Source: Erpetoichthys calabaricus (taxonomy: Eukaryota; Chordata; Cladistia; Polypteriformes; Polypteridae). Taken from it: a stretch of 64,000 bases of DNA. The position numbers were made by a program, and so were the translations under genes. The stretch is from positions 1,518,823-1,582,822 of the forward strand of contig NC_041401.2 of assembly GCF_900747795.2 (NCBI RefSeq). The letters run 5' to 3'. Under the pieces are notes generated by a model that worked only from the letters and a program-made list of their open reading frames with translations, did not search any database and had not been told where the DNA came from. Of this stretch, positions 1 to 14,700 are shown piece after piece (the first letter of the stretch is position 1; every line of letters starts with the position of its first letter).

Positions 1-329
1 AAGGAATCTTGGGTCCGACCTAAAAGGAGGAAGGATAAGAAGATCATTTATGGTGTAGTTGGTGGTTTACTGTTATTATTATTATTGTGATTGGACATGA
101 GGATCGAGAGAAGGTGCCTGAGAAAACAATACAAAACTTTCTTTTGTTCTGTTAAACGTATGGTGCATTGCTGGGACGGTGGTTTGGTGGTCACAATGTG
201 AACATCCTGTTTGGGTCACTTTAACTTAGAGAACACCAAACAACACAAAAACCGCCATCTTTCCAGCCTGAAATTTGAAGACTTTCCCTAAGGTCACCCA
301 AAATTTACAAAAATATAAATATTGTCACA

Positions 330-539
330 AAAACGATCTCCGTCCACACGAGCGTTTGAACATCATTTACAAAATCATCTCTGCCCAGGCTAAAAACGAG
401 CAAAAACGCAAATGATGTAGCTGGACACTTACAACTGGCAAGTGGGCACTGGCAAAAGTGTCCTCCATGAATGGATGGCAACGTTGGCAGTCACAGAATT
501 TACCCCAAAACTGGAGCAACTGGTAAACGATTTGCCTTC

Positions 540-575
<36 letters not shown>

Positions 576-920
576 CTGCGTGTGCCATTCAGACTGCACA
601 ACACACAATTTGGAGACATACAAGTAAGCAACACAACAAGCGCCATGGAAAGCAACTCCTTTAGGTTCGCTATGACCAATGTGACCAATCAGGGAACGAG
701 ACGTTGTAACGACCAATCAGAGGAGGAGTCAGAGTCTGCGTTTTCAAAACTCTCCGCCCAGCCAAACTGCAACACTGAGCCGACATTTTCAGAAACACGT
801 GGCTCTGGAGAGGCTTTTCAAAAGCCTCCTTTCCTGGGGTTACAAATACCGGGGTAGAATGGACAACATGTGACAATGGAGACTGACGTCTGTGTTTTTA
901 AAGAAAACCCAATAGTGTGG
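330..920. mobile_element. Possible non-autonomous hAT-like DNA element
   Basis: The left part begins near CTCCGTCCACACGAGCG and the right part ends near CCAATAGTGTGGAT, a weak inverted similarity. Inside are CCAAT/ATTGG boxes and paired AAAAC/GTTTT blocks, as in the better preserved element at 30.5-31.0 kb. A (GATA)n run interrupts it. No target duplication was confirmed, so boundaries are approximate. Confidence 0.3.
541..574. repeat. (GATA)n microsatellite
   Basis: About eight uninterrupted GATA units, the same tetranucleotide that forms the large array at 21.3-24.1 kb. Confidence 0.95.
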
Positions 921-2752
921 ATATTCAATGGAAGACAAAAAATCAGCAAATATCCTTGACTATGGTGCCCGTCAAAGGAGGGCTGGACAATCTCGATAAA
1001 GTCGCAGCTACAAGAAGAAGTCCGAGCGCTCGCCATGTTCTGCAACACAATTGGTGTTTCTTCCCACAAGTCCTTTGTGATTTGAAGTGAGCCAAACCAA
1101 GCAGGAGGAGCTGGAGGTGGCAGCTTTTGGATGGGAACGAGTGACTCTGCTCACAGAAAGATGGCGCCATATTCCCCACACGCCATCATCTGCCTGCAGC
1201 GCTTCTAAGGGCTGACCACTCCAAAGTGACAGAAGAGGAGGAAATGCCAGTTCTGCCCACCACAACAGAACCAGGAAACCAGCACAACCGGCAATGAGTA
1301 CAAGGAGTAGATCTACAAAGGCCACACATTCCAAGATTTCCAGCTACCGTCCTTCACAGAAGGAGGCGACTTTGATGTTATTAATGATTGTGCGATGGTA
1401 TCGGTGAAGGTTAAAGGTCATTCTGTTGTTGTTAATCTGGCTGGAGTGCCAATTGGGGGGGGGGGGGGGCGACATCACACAGGTGCAAAGCAGATCAGAG
1501 GTGGGGTACACTTATTGTACGCATGAGTGAAAGGTCTGCTCACGGCTCACACACTGGTCTCACAAAGTATCATGGGCCGCTGGGAAAAAAAAATAAAAAT
1601 GTTCATCTATGCCAGCCAAACCGTGAATTTCCAGGAGAATGTTCGTCGATCACGGTCACAAGGGAACTCGGCAAATTTGCTGCTGAAGAAGTGCTTTGAC
1701 AAATTTTGCCAGTCAGAACTACTGAGGAGTAAGAAGTGGTTTTGGGGTGCAAGATGCTCTAATCCCCAAAAGTCAAGTGAAAAGATTTCCCCTCAAGGAT
1801 TAATAAAATTTAGCATTAAAAAAAAAGGTTTAGGGGAGGGTCAGAAGAAACCCCCTGTCTATGCAGTCACGTTTCACAGTACCAGGGTTTGATGGGAGTT
1901 TATCCATTGTGACAAAACAAGACTCCAGACACGATAAAGGTTTGGGGCAGCCACCCGTATAACATGAATTGTAAGACCAGAGTCCTTTACAAGACTGAGT
2001 GCAAAACAGAACGGAAATCCAGAGGAGGGGACAGAGGCTTTATGGGGGGGGTCTGGGGGAAGTGACGTCGTCCTCGGGCCTGGGACCAGAAGTGACGTCG
2101 TCCTCGAGCCTGGGACCGGAAGTGATGTGCTCAGAGTTGAGGCGCCGGCTACTGGTGGGATTTCCCGGGAAACGTCTGCAGGAGACTTAGAAAAAGAGTC
2201 CGTGCCATGGCGGACGTGTTAACAGTATTCTTTAAGCCCTTCTGCTGCTGCCTATTGGCACGTGTGTGACACTGTAGATGATTTGGCCGTTTGAACCTTA
2301 ACGGTGTGCGACTTTACATGTGAATGCTGGAATGTTTAGCGTCTTAGCTTTGAGACAAAAGGAGTGCGGAGTGCTTCAGTAACTAAAATGAACTTCTGGA
2401 TTTGGATCCACTTGCGTGTATCATGACGCCAGGGGGCGTGCTGCATGTTGGTTGGACTTGCGAGTCAGAACAATATGACGATGACGACGACGACGACTAC
2501 TACATTACTGTCCCTGTAGAACCGAGCTTAATGCTGGGTGCTCAGAGTCAGGACTGTGTTTATAAAAACTGACGTCAAGTGAATTAAACTGGTCCAAGTC
2601 ACCTCAGAGGAACAAACCAACCACTGGAAGACGTGCAGAAGGGAGCCTAGCAAAGTAGACAACACATGAGCATGGCAGAGTGGGCACGAGCACACACAGC
2701 AGACCCCTCGAGACAGCAGGAAATCCCCCCTTCTGTGGCGGCAGACACTCAC
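921..2752. other. CYP20A1 intron 7 sequence, no gene seen
   Basis: I see no conserved exon here. It holds a G-run (near 1447-1468), a short tandem CRE-like GACGTCGTCCTC duplication (about 2060-2115), and a short GACGAC run near 2480. Open frames show no recognisable family. Confidence 0.5.
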
Positions 2753-5700
2753 CTGCCTCTCGCTGAGGTTGGCCTGCAGTAAGGTGTCCATGAAAATGTG
2801 CTGAGGGGAGCTTGTTCCTTTCCTCTCCTTGATTATGTCCTTCATCACCGTCTCCACGTACATCACAGCTGTGGACCCAAATACAGAAAATGACAGGAGG
2901 CCTTAAACTGTTGAGGGGGCTTCAGGCAGGCGTGAGCCTCAAGGATCATCAATAACCTGCACAGGAGCCCACGTCTGCCAGTCAAGCTTTATATCATGGC
3001 ATCAGCGGTGTGTAATATTAAGGTAAAATGCACGATAAACCATGAAGATCCTGAGACAGGTGGCACAGCCTGCAATAGTCCAGACCCCCAATCGGAAGAA
3101 AAACCAAATCAAGTGAAGGTCCACCTAAGAGGAGCGGCAGCACAGCACCAGCAGGAAGGACAGCGTTTTAGTGTTAGGGTCACCCTGTTCGCCCCTTTTA
3201 CCTGCATGAATTTGAGGTACCGCGGGGCTCAGCATCTCTCCAGTTCGGAGACCCCCGGTATAATCGGACTGAAGAACAGAACAGGCATTACTGTCCGAGT
3301 GTTAGAGACCTGCAAATCATGAAGCTAGTGCCATAGACAAAAACCAAACTGTGATGCCCAGTGCATTGGCACCACAGCACAGGGTCAGACACCGGGCACC
3401 TGGAGCTGTACATTTACATTTACATCATTTAGCAGACGCTCTTATCCAGAGCGACTTACAACAGTGTTTGTTAGTTTTTTTTTTTGTAGACTGTAGACGA
3501 GCGACTTGACCAGGGGATGCAAAAACACAGACGATGATGATGAGGGTTCAATAAAAACAAAAAACTATTTACAGTAATGTAATGTCAGATATGTCAAGTT
3601 CAATACCAGTCACAAGGTGCCACTGTACACACAGTAATGAGAGTGACGCCAAAGTGATGAGAAAATCCAACAACAACAAACAAAAAGCCTTTTCTTCCTC
3701 TTCCTCCTCCTCCTTCTTCTTCTTCTTCAGTAGACAGTCCATGGAGGACGGACAGAAATATAATCAAAAACAAAAATTATTCACAAAGACAATAATGAAA
3801 GAATGAGCTCCCACAAACCCAGATGACTTCCCCCCAAAAATATCTCCAAACCACAAGTCAACTGTCCTCGCTAATATGTCCGACCTTAACGCACTCCCCA
3901 CTCGGCAGTAAAGAGCCGTCTGCAAGTGTAAAGAGCAGTGACAAGGCCGGCCAGGACTTCAGCTTTATATCGCTAGCCAATCACTGCTCAGGTCTCCTGG
4001 GGTTGACCAATAGCAGGCAGCATCCTCTTTTTAGGTGCAGGGTCACGATATCACACCTTCCCCTAAACATGCCGTGCCCGCTGCTGGTTCACCTCTGCAG
4101 GTAAAGAACGCGGTCATCTTTCATCTCTCCCACTCCGGCGTTTCACCCTCCTTTGTATTCTCTCTGCCGGCAACTTCTTCATCTCAGCACTCTTGATGTT
4201 TTCCCCCCAGCAGTGGCTTCAGGCACACACTCGGCTGTCAGGCCGCTTCAATCTGAAAGTACGCCTGGGGATGATAAAGCGGCATCGGGCACACACCTGG
4301 GCATCGTGCCCCTTCAAAGCTGGAGAAGCCCTCTGACTAGCAGGCCTTTGAATCAGAGGGGCGACTCGCAAGGGAACACCAAACGCCAGTTCAACCTCAC
4401 GCCACCATCACCACATTCTCCCTTGCTAGAGAACTAAAACAGGTAAAGAAATGTGTAACTATTTAACTGAACGCGATAAAATAAAAATGGCTACAATACA
4501 TGAAACACTACTTTGAAATGGTCTGCTGACTCAGCTTATCATACAAACACAACACAACTTTCAAAATCACACAAGCTGTTAGCGCTAGGAGCGTACATTA
4601 GAACAATCAGGACGAGGAGGACGGGCCATTCAGGCCAACAGAGCGCGCCAGTCCTGTCCAGCTGTAGAGTCCAAAGTCACATTAAGTCCAGTTCTGAAAG
4701 TCCCTAAAGTCTCACTGTCCACCACACGACTTGGTCTCTTATTCCAGATGTCTGTGCGAAATTTACCTTCACAAGTCTCCAGCTGTGTCCCCGTGTCCTT
4801 GATGAACTCATTTTTAAGTCACCGTCTTGATCCACTGGACTAATGCCCTTCATCATTTTAAACACTTCAGTCAGTCAGGTCTCCTCTTCATCACTGTGAA
4901 GGCTCAGCTCTTTTAATCTTTCCTCCTAACTCATCCTCTGTAGCCCTGAATCAGCCGAGCTGCTCTTCTCTGGACCTTCTCTAGTGCTGCTACGTCCTTA
5001 TGGAGACCCAAACTGCACCTACTACTCCAGATGAAGCCTCACCAGTGTGTTATAAAGCTTGAGCAGAACCTCCTGTGACTTGTACTCCACACATCAAGGC
5101 GCTATATAACCTGACTTTCTGTTAGCCTTCTTAATGGCTTCTGAACACTGTCGGGACGTTGATAGCTTAGAGTCCACTACGACTCCTCAATCCTTCTCAT
5201 AAGGTGGACTCTCAGTTTTCTGACCTCCCATTGTGTATTGAAAATAACATCAAGACGAGTTCTGAAGGTCCCTAAAGTCCTACTAACCACATCACTACTC
5301 GGTCACTTATTCCAGATGTCTGTGGTTCTCTTCCTGACGTTTGTGTGATATTTCCCCTTCAGAAGTTTCCAACTGTGTCCCCGTGTTCTTGATGAACTCA
5401 TTTTAATGTCACCGTCTCAATCCACTGCACCAATTCCCTTCTTAATTTTAAACACTTCAATCACTCAGGTCTCCTCTTCTTCTCCTGTAAAGGCTCAGCT
5501 CTTTTCATCTTTCCTCATAACTCATCCCCTGTAGCCCTGAATCAGCCTTGTTGCTCTTCTCTGGACCTTTTCTTGTGCTGTGTGAATTATGGCGCTATAT
5601 AGGCGCCCGACCCGGCACAGATTCACACTGAGGCGCGTGTCAACCACACAAGACTTTTATTTTTCTTCACCTGTGGGGCACATCTTTCCCGTGAACCCCA

Positions 5701-8700
5701 CAGGCAATACACAGTCTCAAAAGCACTCACAGTAATCTTCTTCTGGCACCACCACTCCTTCCAGGCAACCTCATCCTCTTCCTCCCGATTCTGGCTGTTG
5801 AGTGGTGGATGTTGACCTTTTTTATAGCCCACCCAGAAGGGCTCCAGGTGCTTGATCACCTGTGTCTAATTGCACTTCCGGGTGGGGCTGTAGAGGTGTC
5901 CATAATGGCTCCAGCATCCATGCAGCACCCCCTGGCGGCCATCCCAGATCCCCACAGGGTTGTGGAGAACTCCATCTCCCATGGAACCCTGCGGGAAACT
6001 GAGGCACCATCGTCAGCCAGGGATACTGCCACGAAGCGTCCCGGGGAGGTAGTGAGACGCCCATGGTTGCTCCCCTGGAACATATGTAGAAGGGGGGACC
6101 CGGCTGCCCGCCACAGCTGCTACAGTGCATCCAGAAAGTATTCCCAGCGCATCACTTTTCCCACATTTTGTTATGTTACAGCCTTATTCCAAAATGGATT
6201 AAATTCATTTTTTCCCTCAGAATTCTACACACAACACCCCATAATGACAACGTGAAAAAAGTTTATTTGAGATTTTTGCATTGTTGAGGACCAGGCCAAA
6301 GGGACACCCACGTGACATCTGGCTGCGGCAGATAGATGGGTGAGACTGTGTCTGCCTGGGGGTTTGCCAACCAGGATCCTGAGCCGTGTCGTGGTGTGGT
6401 GTACCAGTGCAGGCTCCCCAGGCTGACCTGTGCTTTGGCAGAAGGCCCCCGTCCCACCTATGAAGACGGGTGAGTTACCCCAGAGTGGACAACCGCATTG
6501 AAATATTTCAGATTTATTTCGTTATTTTATCCATGAGATGGCAGCATAATACTGTCCTGAGAATTAGTCAGGCTTAAGACGGATCATTAAACATCACCCC
6601 GAGTCGGACTCGGGAAGAATCGGAACTGCATACAATTAAAAAGGCCAGGTAACACTCGGGGTTAACGCCAAGGAGGTTAAAGAAGAATGTGTTCAAATAT
6701 ATACCGGGCATAACGTAACTGTGCCAACTCTTGTGCCAGCCGTGGATGACATCAGCACAGCGTTAGTAGCATTATGAGCTGGCATTCCATCATTCAAATG
6801 AGCAGCTTCAGTGCCAGCCAATAAAACGAGGTCACATGACCCTTCTGAGGATAGCAAGCGAACTACAAGAGAACCGAAATGAGCAAAACTCCGCTGGGCC
6901 GATGCTGGCAAACACTGCCCAGCTCTACAAGAAATGCTGCAGCTGGCACCCCCCTGCCACCTCCACAACCACACTTGTCTGGCAGGAACAGCTCCACTGC
7001 CACCTTTGTCTCCCTAGCCTGTGCCACTCCCTGTGCCATCTGTGAGATGCCAACATGCGGCGGCGGAGGTGCTCAACATACCCTTCTCGTACTGTGCCTT
7101 CCTTGTCGAGCTCTTCTCAAGAGACCCATCGAGAAAGCCTTTTCCAATCTCTGACCAGATCTGCCCAAGAAAGCAAACAAAAAGTCAGCACCGGAGCTGA
7201 ACCCACCCACCGCCTCGGACGACAGTGCCCGCTCTCCCCAAGCACCGACTCACCGTGTCGTGGTTTTTACGAAATTCAATCACTTCCCGGTCTTCTATGA
7301 ATCTGCTGCCCATGGTTGTTTGGGTGACCGCTTTCATGGCAAAGCCTAACAGGTGCTGACACAATGGCACATGTTGGGAAGATGGGTAGGATGCCCACTT
7401 GTCCACCAGTTCATCAGCCAGCTGCAAAAACAATTCAAAATGAGCCTTGAGGTTGCATAGTCTGGGGTCATGACGGCAACGTCACACACAGCCAACAGGC
7501 TTTACGGGGGACCTCGGGGGGTCTGCCAATCACTTACCTTGTTCAGGAGAGAGAAGTTGCTCTGGAGAGTTTTGCTGACCGCCGTCTCGTGCATCTTCTT
7601 CCGAACGATGCCCTCTGTACCATCACTGGCATGATAGCCCAACAAGGGCTTCAGCACGGTTTCAAAAGGATCCACTGCAGAGAGGCAGGAAGAGGGTGAG
7701 ACGACACGAGCAGGAAAACCCAAACTTGGAAAGCAGCTAACGAGGAAGAGGGGCTGAATGACTGGCACAAGCTCTGCAGGGTCTTCAGGGCAGAGGCATA
7801 GTGGGTTCAGAGGACCTGCTGACCAAATCCACACACTGCAGGAGTCGCCACCCTGGCGCATTGACTCTTATCTACAGTAACTTGGAGGAGTTGGCACAGT
7901 GCTTTATGTTCACACTGTAATAGAGGGTCTCACTGATTAGGGACATACTGGCAGGGTGAGCGAAGCTGAGGGGAAGACTGGCATAGCAGCAATGGTGGGG
8001 AGCAAAAGGGAGACCTACATAAGAGCAGGGGAAGGGACTGGGGGTCCATGGTAGAGTACTTTCTGTGTAAAATGACAGGCAAGACTGGCATAAGAGGGGG
8101 GGGGGGATTCGTCCAGTCAATTTCATCGGACTTGAAATGATAGACAAGAATGACAAAAAAAAATAGGGGGTTGAGGGGGCATCAGTGCTGGCATGGAGGA
8201 GATCTCATCAAGTCGAAGATGATGGGCAAGACTGGCACTATACAGAGATGGGGGTGGGAGTTAGGGGTGGCGTCAAAATGACAGTTGTGTGTCTTACTTT
8301 ACTGAAATATCTGGATGGGCTTCTGGGACAGCTCAGCAAACAAGCAGGGTGGGCTGAATGGCCTCCTCCCGTTTGTCGAATTTCTTCTGTTCAAAGATAT
8401 TTCAAATTGTCCGCATCCTTCTGTGTGTGTGGGCAGGGATTACCAGTCATGGAGTTTAGTTTTTGGCCAGTGTGGGGTACCCAGGACTGCAAGGTTGCCA
8501 CCCCCCGTAAAGACAGCTCTGCTCACTGGCATGTAGATTCTACGTCAGGGGTCTCGGCATGCGGCGTGGCTAATGCGTGTGTTTGTTCTCACCATTTTGT
8601 TAATTAGCTGCCAATTCCTGCTATCGATGGACCACCCGTTGCCGCTCCGATTTTAACGGACTCACTCACTCAGACTCCCAAAACCGAGCCGCTTATTTGT

Positions 8701-11700
8701 TATTTTAACACCCAGAGCCAAAATGACATTTGGGAGCAGAAAGGATCTTAAATGTCTGGTGGATGAGAGCAAACGCACTGCACAGCCCCAACGCGGGGGC
8801 TCACATTCACTTCCTGGAGGGCCACAGTTGCTTGAGGTTTTTGCTGCAACCAGTTTTATCATTTGAGTTCAGTCCTTGCCATTAAGGATACGCTTTACTT
8901 TATTTAATTACACACACGGGCAAAATTGTTGGTAAGAAAAACGAAGAACCCCCCCCCCCCCCCCATATTGTCTGTAAACGAACTTGAAACAGAAGGCATC
9001 GGCCCCCCCAGCGTCAACAGAATCCGATTCAACAGAAGGTTTCAAAACGGCTTGAACACAAATGATGGGACTCTTCACCTCATATTTAGTTGCCCACCCT
9101 TTAGAGTTTGCACTCCCTGAACACCAGCGATTCCTGGGGGTCTCCATGAGACGTCTGTCACCTCTCCACAGGTCAGTCGGCCCACTTGTCCTGAGCAAAC
9201 TGCTCCATCGGTGTCGGTGTGAAGGGGGTCTTCTCCAGGTGGCAGGCATCTCCTAGAAGGCCAAGTCACAACAGTCCAATGTTTTGTTCTCAGCCATTCT
9301 TGGGGGCTTTGGGCTCCTAAACCTATTGGGGGGGTCCATGGCCTGTGACTGAGACAGAGTTTTCTGACATCGGGCAGGACGTTTTGCTCCAGAATGTCTT
9401 GGAGGTCTTGAGATTTCGTTGTTCCCAGCACAGACTCAGGGCACCCCATGCCAGACGCAGCACAGCAGCAAGCCCCCTTCATGTTTCACAGTAGCTATGG
9501 TGGTCTTTTCCTTTGTCATCAGTAGACATTGAGCTGATGTGACCTGCCAAGAAGCTCCACTGTGGCCTCTCAATACGCATTTGAGCAAATTCACTCTGGA
9601 GTCCTGCTGGGTTTTCTTCATGTCATTTGAAAAGTGATGGATCAGACCCCGATGGACCCCCACCTTGGAGGTCGGCTTGTATCTCTTTGGGAGTCGTCCT
9701 CGGCTTTATGTCTGCCATTCTCGCTCTCCTTCTGCCCATTCTGGGGTCAGCCGCGTCCAGGGAGGTGGGCTACAGTCCCAGGGTCCTTAAACTTCAGAAA
9801 CAGAATATTTGACGCTGTGGTCACTGCTTGGAGATGGTGGTCTTCTAGTCTTTGTCTTTGACATGCTGGTCTCTCCTTTCCTTTCTGATCTCCTCAGACG
9901 ACTCTCGCCTTTGCTTTCTCTGCTCCGTGTTCACTGTAGGTGGGACCGACGATGACACCAAACCGCAGAGTGACGTCTTCTCTCCATTTAGAGGCTGAAT
10001 GACTGATTGCACAATTGGAGACACACGCGTGTGATACGAATTCAAGAAAACGCCACTCAAGTCCAAAGATTTAGGGTCTTTTCTAGGGGGTCCCAAAAAA
10101 AAGAGTCCAGACCACTTTAGAAGATCTTCATGGAATAAGCAACACTCGGTCTCTCGTCACACTTGTTTCGCTTTACATGGTGACACACCACAGGCATGCA
10201 GGTAGCCAGGGGACCACTGCTTTTCACTCTGTCCCTTTTCAGGGGGCTCACAGCGCTTTCTCAATGAGCGGCAAGGAGGCTGACCAGTTTGTCCACCTTT
10301 GGCTCAGTAATGCAGAGTATGCAAGTTTAGCAACTGTAATCAAAAAACAAAAAAAAAAAAAAGGGACTGGAAAAAAAACCCACCAGTAACGGAGTTTGGG
10401 ACCCCCCTTTCAAGACACTATGGGGAGCTGCAGAAGGCGTATCTAGCAACAGTTACAACAGAATGACTGAACTGGGCAAAAATGGCACAAGGTGTTGTGC
10501 CCAGCAGGGGGCGTTAGCTCCCTGGGAATGAGTTCCTTTGTAATTGTGGTGTGTTACATAACCTGAAATTACTTACAGTGGGCACCGAAAAGAATCCCCC
10601 CTTCGAAATATTCCCATTTTATTTGCTTTCCAGCCTTAAATGTAAACACAAACTCAGATTTCTTCCCAGCTTTACGTACTCAATGCCACCTCAAACATAA
10701 AAACAAGAAAGGCGGCACGGTGGCGCAGTGGGTAGCGCTGCTGCCTCGCAGTTGGGAGACCTGGGGACCCGGGTTCGCTTCCCAGGTCCTCCCTGCGTGG
10801 AGTTTGCATGTTCTCCCCGTGTCTGCGTGGGTTTCCTCCCACAGTACAAAGACATGCAGGTTAGGTGGATTGGCGATTCTAAATTGGCCCGTGTGTGTGC
10901 TTGGGGTGTTTGTGTGTGTGTCCTGCAGTGGGTTGGCACCCTGCCCAGGATTGGTTCCTGCCTTGTGCCTTTGTTGGCTGGGATTGGCTCCAGCAGACCC
11001 TCGTGACCCTGTGTTTGGATTCAGCAGGTTGGAAAATGGATGGATGGATGAAAAACAAGAAATCCTGAGATTAATAAAGGATCAGCCCCCCCAAAGTCAA
11101 TGTCATTTTGTTGACCCCCCCTTTGCTTTAAGGACAGCCCTGAGTCTGTTGATTCTTCTCTATCAGCTTTGCACATCTAGATTGAGCCCACTCAATATTT
11201 GCCCCCCACTCTTCTTTACAGTTTAACTGTTGAAGTTCGGTCACATTGGATGGTGAGCGTCGGTGGTCTGCTATCTTCAGATCTTTCCACAGATCTTCAC
11301 TATGATTGAGGTCTGGGCTCTGACTGACCACACCAGGACATTCACTTTTTTCTCCTTCAGCCCCTGTGTGGTCCATTTTGCTGTGTGCGTCAGGTTGTCA
11401 TCGTGTTGAAAGGTGAACATTCTGCCCATCTTCAACTGTCTGGCAGAGGGTAGCAGGTTTTCCTCAAGAATTTGATGGGATTTTGCCCCATCCATTTTTC
11501 CTTCTACCCTAACGAGAGCCCCAGGCCCCCCACAACAGGATGCTGCCCCCTCCATGCTTTATTGTAGGTATGGTGTGTTGTGGATGGTGAGCTGCATTGG
11601 TGGACTGTTTGGTGTTGAGGCCAAATAGTTTGATTTTGTTCTCATCTGACCATAAGACCTTATTCCACTTGGCATCAGAATCTTCAAAGTGCATTCTGGG

Positions 11701-14700
11701 AAAGCTCAAACAAGACTTAATGTGGCCTTTCGTGAGAAATGTGACCCTCCTGAACAAGCCACCATTGTGGAGCACTTATGAAATTGTTGTCACCTGCACA
11801 CCATTAATGACCACTCTGTCCCATCAAATCCTGGAACTCCTTCAGAGTGGCCATTGGCCTCTCAGTCGCCTCTCTTACCAGTTACCTCTTTGCTCTTCCA
11901 TCCAGTTTGGAGGGTCCTAGTCGTACCAAACACTTCTTTATGATGGACTTTACTGAGCTCCTTGGGATTGATGAAGCCTTTGAGATGTTTTTGTCTCCAT
12001 CTCCTGCCTTATGTCCGTCCACAACTCTGTCCCTGAGATCTTCTGAAAGTGTCTTGCCACCCACAGTCAGTTGTGTGCTGTCAGTGGCACTGCCAAGCAA
12101 GGGAATGAATGAGCCAGGAACAGCTTCACTAATCCCACTCATTACAACTGAGCACAGCCAGTAACCGCAATGGAAATGGGGGGCACTGACACCTGATGGA
12201 GTTTGGGGGGCTCATTTATTCATCTCAGGATTTCTTGTTTTTGATTTTTTTATAATTCTTCTGAACTGTAGCTGTGATTTCTTTCACTTGGATGTTTGAG
12301 GTGGCATTGAGTAAGTGAAGCTGGGAAGAAACCTGAGTTTGTGTTTACATTGAAGGCTGTGAATCACATACTTTGCTTGGTTTAATGTCGGCTCACGCTG
12401 CATAACAGAAGCCATGACTAGCTCCAGTCCGGGAGTGGGGGTCCGAGGCGTAGGGTCTGTCAACCTCGTCGGTGCAGCGGAAGGATTTTCAGGATCGGAT
12501 GACGTTGCCTCCCATCCGTCTGTCCGTCTGTCGGCTTCAAGGGTGTGTTTGGCTGTTTCCAAGGCTTTATTATGGTTTTCTCCACATGCAGACCCCCATT
12601 TAGGTGAACATGCAATTCCAAACAAGCCAACGGAGCTTACACAAGGATACGATTCTGTGCTGGCGTGACGGACACAGCATCTCATAGTCTGACAGTCCAG
12701 GGTGTCTCATGTGGTGGACCCCGGTGCTAAATCTGGCCCTGTGTCAGCTGGGCACGTGAGCAGAGAAAGCAGATTTATGAGGTGGACTTGCAGAGAACAC
12801 AGTGACGTAGTAAACTTGTACACTCATTACAGACGACGGATGGGCGCATGCAAAAGTGCGTTTAAGATACTCACATAAAATAAGAGGAACAGAAGAAAAA
12901 AAAAACTCAACTCTGAAATTCTGAGACCCCCTGCCCGCCCCTGAGTGCCCAGACTTACTGGTCCGGTTGGGATTGCTGTGCTGCTGCAGAAGCTCAAGAG
13001 AGCCCAGGCTGACCACCAGACGTCTTCCAAACCAGAAGGAAGCAGCCGCGCCATAGCGCTCGTGCAGCGCCACCAGGAAGTCGTGAAGGCCGCCCCGGTT
13101 CACAATGTCTGGCAGGTTCCCGTCTCTGAGGAGAAGCAGAGATTAACAGACGTGAGTAACGGCATTCCACCTTGTGCCCTGACAAAGTCCGAGTGCCCCC
13201 ATTGGTGCCCTGCTGCACTCGCCAACAAAGGAGTGGACCTGCATGACAGAGCGTCACCAGCTCACACGCCCACGTGTTCTGATGAGCCCCTCAACATACA
13301 GGGGGGTCTCCACACTCCCACCCTGGACTTACTTCTCTTCCGTTGGTGTGAGGCCAGGAATTCCCAGAGCTGTTCTTGATGCCTGAAATGAGGGAAAAGT
13401 TGAGTCAATGAAGCGTCCTCTCATGTCTGGTGGGTCTCAGACCCCTTAGAACTAACAGACTCAAGTCTTTAGAGGGGTCAGCCTTCTGAAATGAAACACA
13501 TTGAGGACGAACAAAGTCACTCCTGGGCTCGGACAGAGCAGGCCGGCAGTGCAAGGAGAGCCGTCCACATCTGTCAAGAGGACATCACGACGAGGGCCAA
13601 GCGATAGCAACTGAATGGCACCGTAGAGGGGACGACTCGCGGGGGGCCACAGCAAAAACGCACAAAATATCTCAGAATTACTGGACAGCTGCAGGAGTGG
13701 GTGGACCACCCTGAGGAACGAAGGTCACTGACTTAGAAGACTGGCGTCCTTCAACATCTGTAATAAGATGCTGCAGATGTTCTATCAGGCGGTTGTGGCG
13801 AGCGCCCTCTTCTACGTGGTGGTGTGCTGGGGAGGCAGCATAAAGAAGAGGGACGCCTCATGACTGGACAAACTGGTGAGGAAGGCAGGCTCTATTGTAG
13901 GCACGGAGCTGGACAGTTAGACATCTGTGGCAGAGCGATGGGCGCTGAGCAGACTCCTGTCAATCATGGAGAATCCACTGCATCCACTGAACAGGATCAT
14001 CTCCAGACAGAGGAGCAGCTTCAGCGACAGACTGCTGTCACCGTCCTGCTGCACTGACAGACTGAGGAGATCGCTCCTCTGCCACACTATGCGACTCTTC
14101 AGTACCACCGGGGGGGTAAACATTAACATTATATAAAGTTATTGTCTGTCTGTATACCTGCCTGGCACTCTCCACCTGGCACTCTTTAACTTGCACTGTG
14201 TTGTTATCACTCTTTAATTTAATATTGTCTTTATCAGTATGCTGCTGCTGGACTATGGGAATTTCCCCTTGGGGATTAATAAAGTGTCTATCTATCGTTA
14301 AAAATGGACAGATGGATTGCTATGGTGGGGGTACAAATGGGGGGGAATACCCTCCAAAATATTCACAAAAACAAAACTATGTCTCCAGCTGTACTTACTC
14401 AACGTGAATAGCAACAGTTCAGAAAAAAATACTCAAAAAATAAAAACCCAGAATCACTGAAATGGTTAAAGGGGGACCCCCGTGTCTGGACCCCGTTTGG
14501 AAAATGGCCTTGCATGTGCCATACATATTTTTTCTACCCACCAAGGTTAAAGAAGTCCACTTCAAATTTATAAGTAAACGTTACTGGAAGAAGAAGAAGA
14601 AAAAGGAAAAAAAGAAGGAGAAGGAAAAGAAGAAAAAGGAGAAATAGGAAGAAAAAGAAAAAAGGAAGAAGACAAAAAGGAGAAGAAAAAGAAGGAAAAA

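Noticed and set aside
10711-10790. tRNA gene
   Set aside because: A and B boxes belong to the SINE head; there is no foldable mature tRNA followed by a terminator, and the SINE body follows directly.
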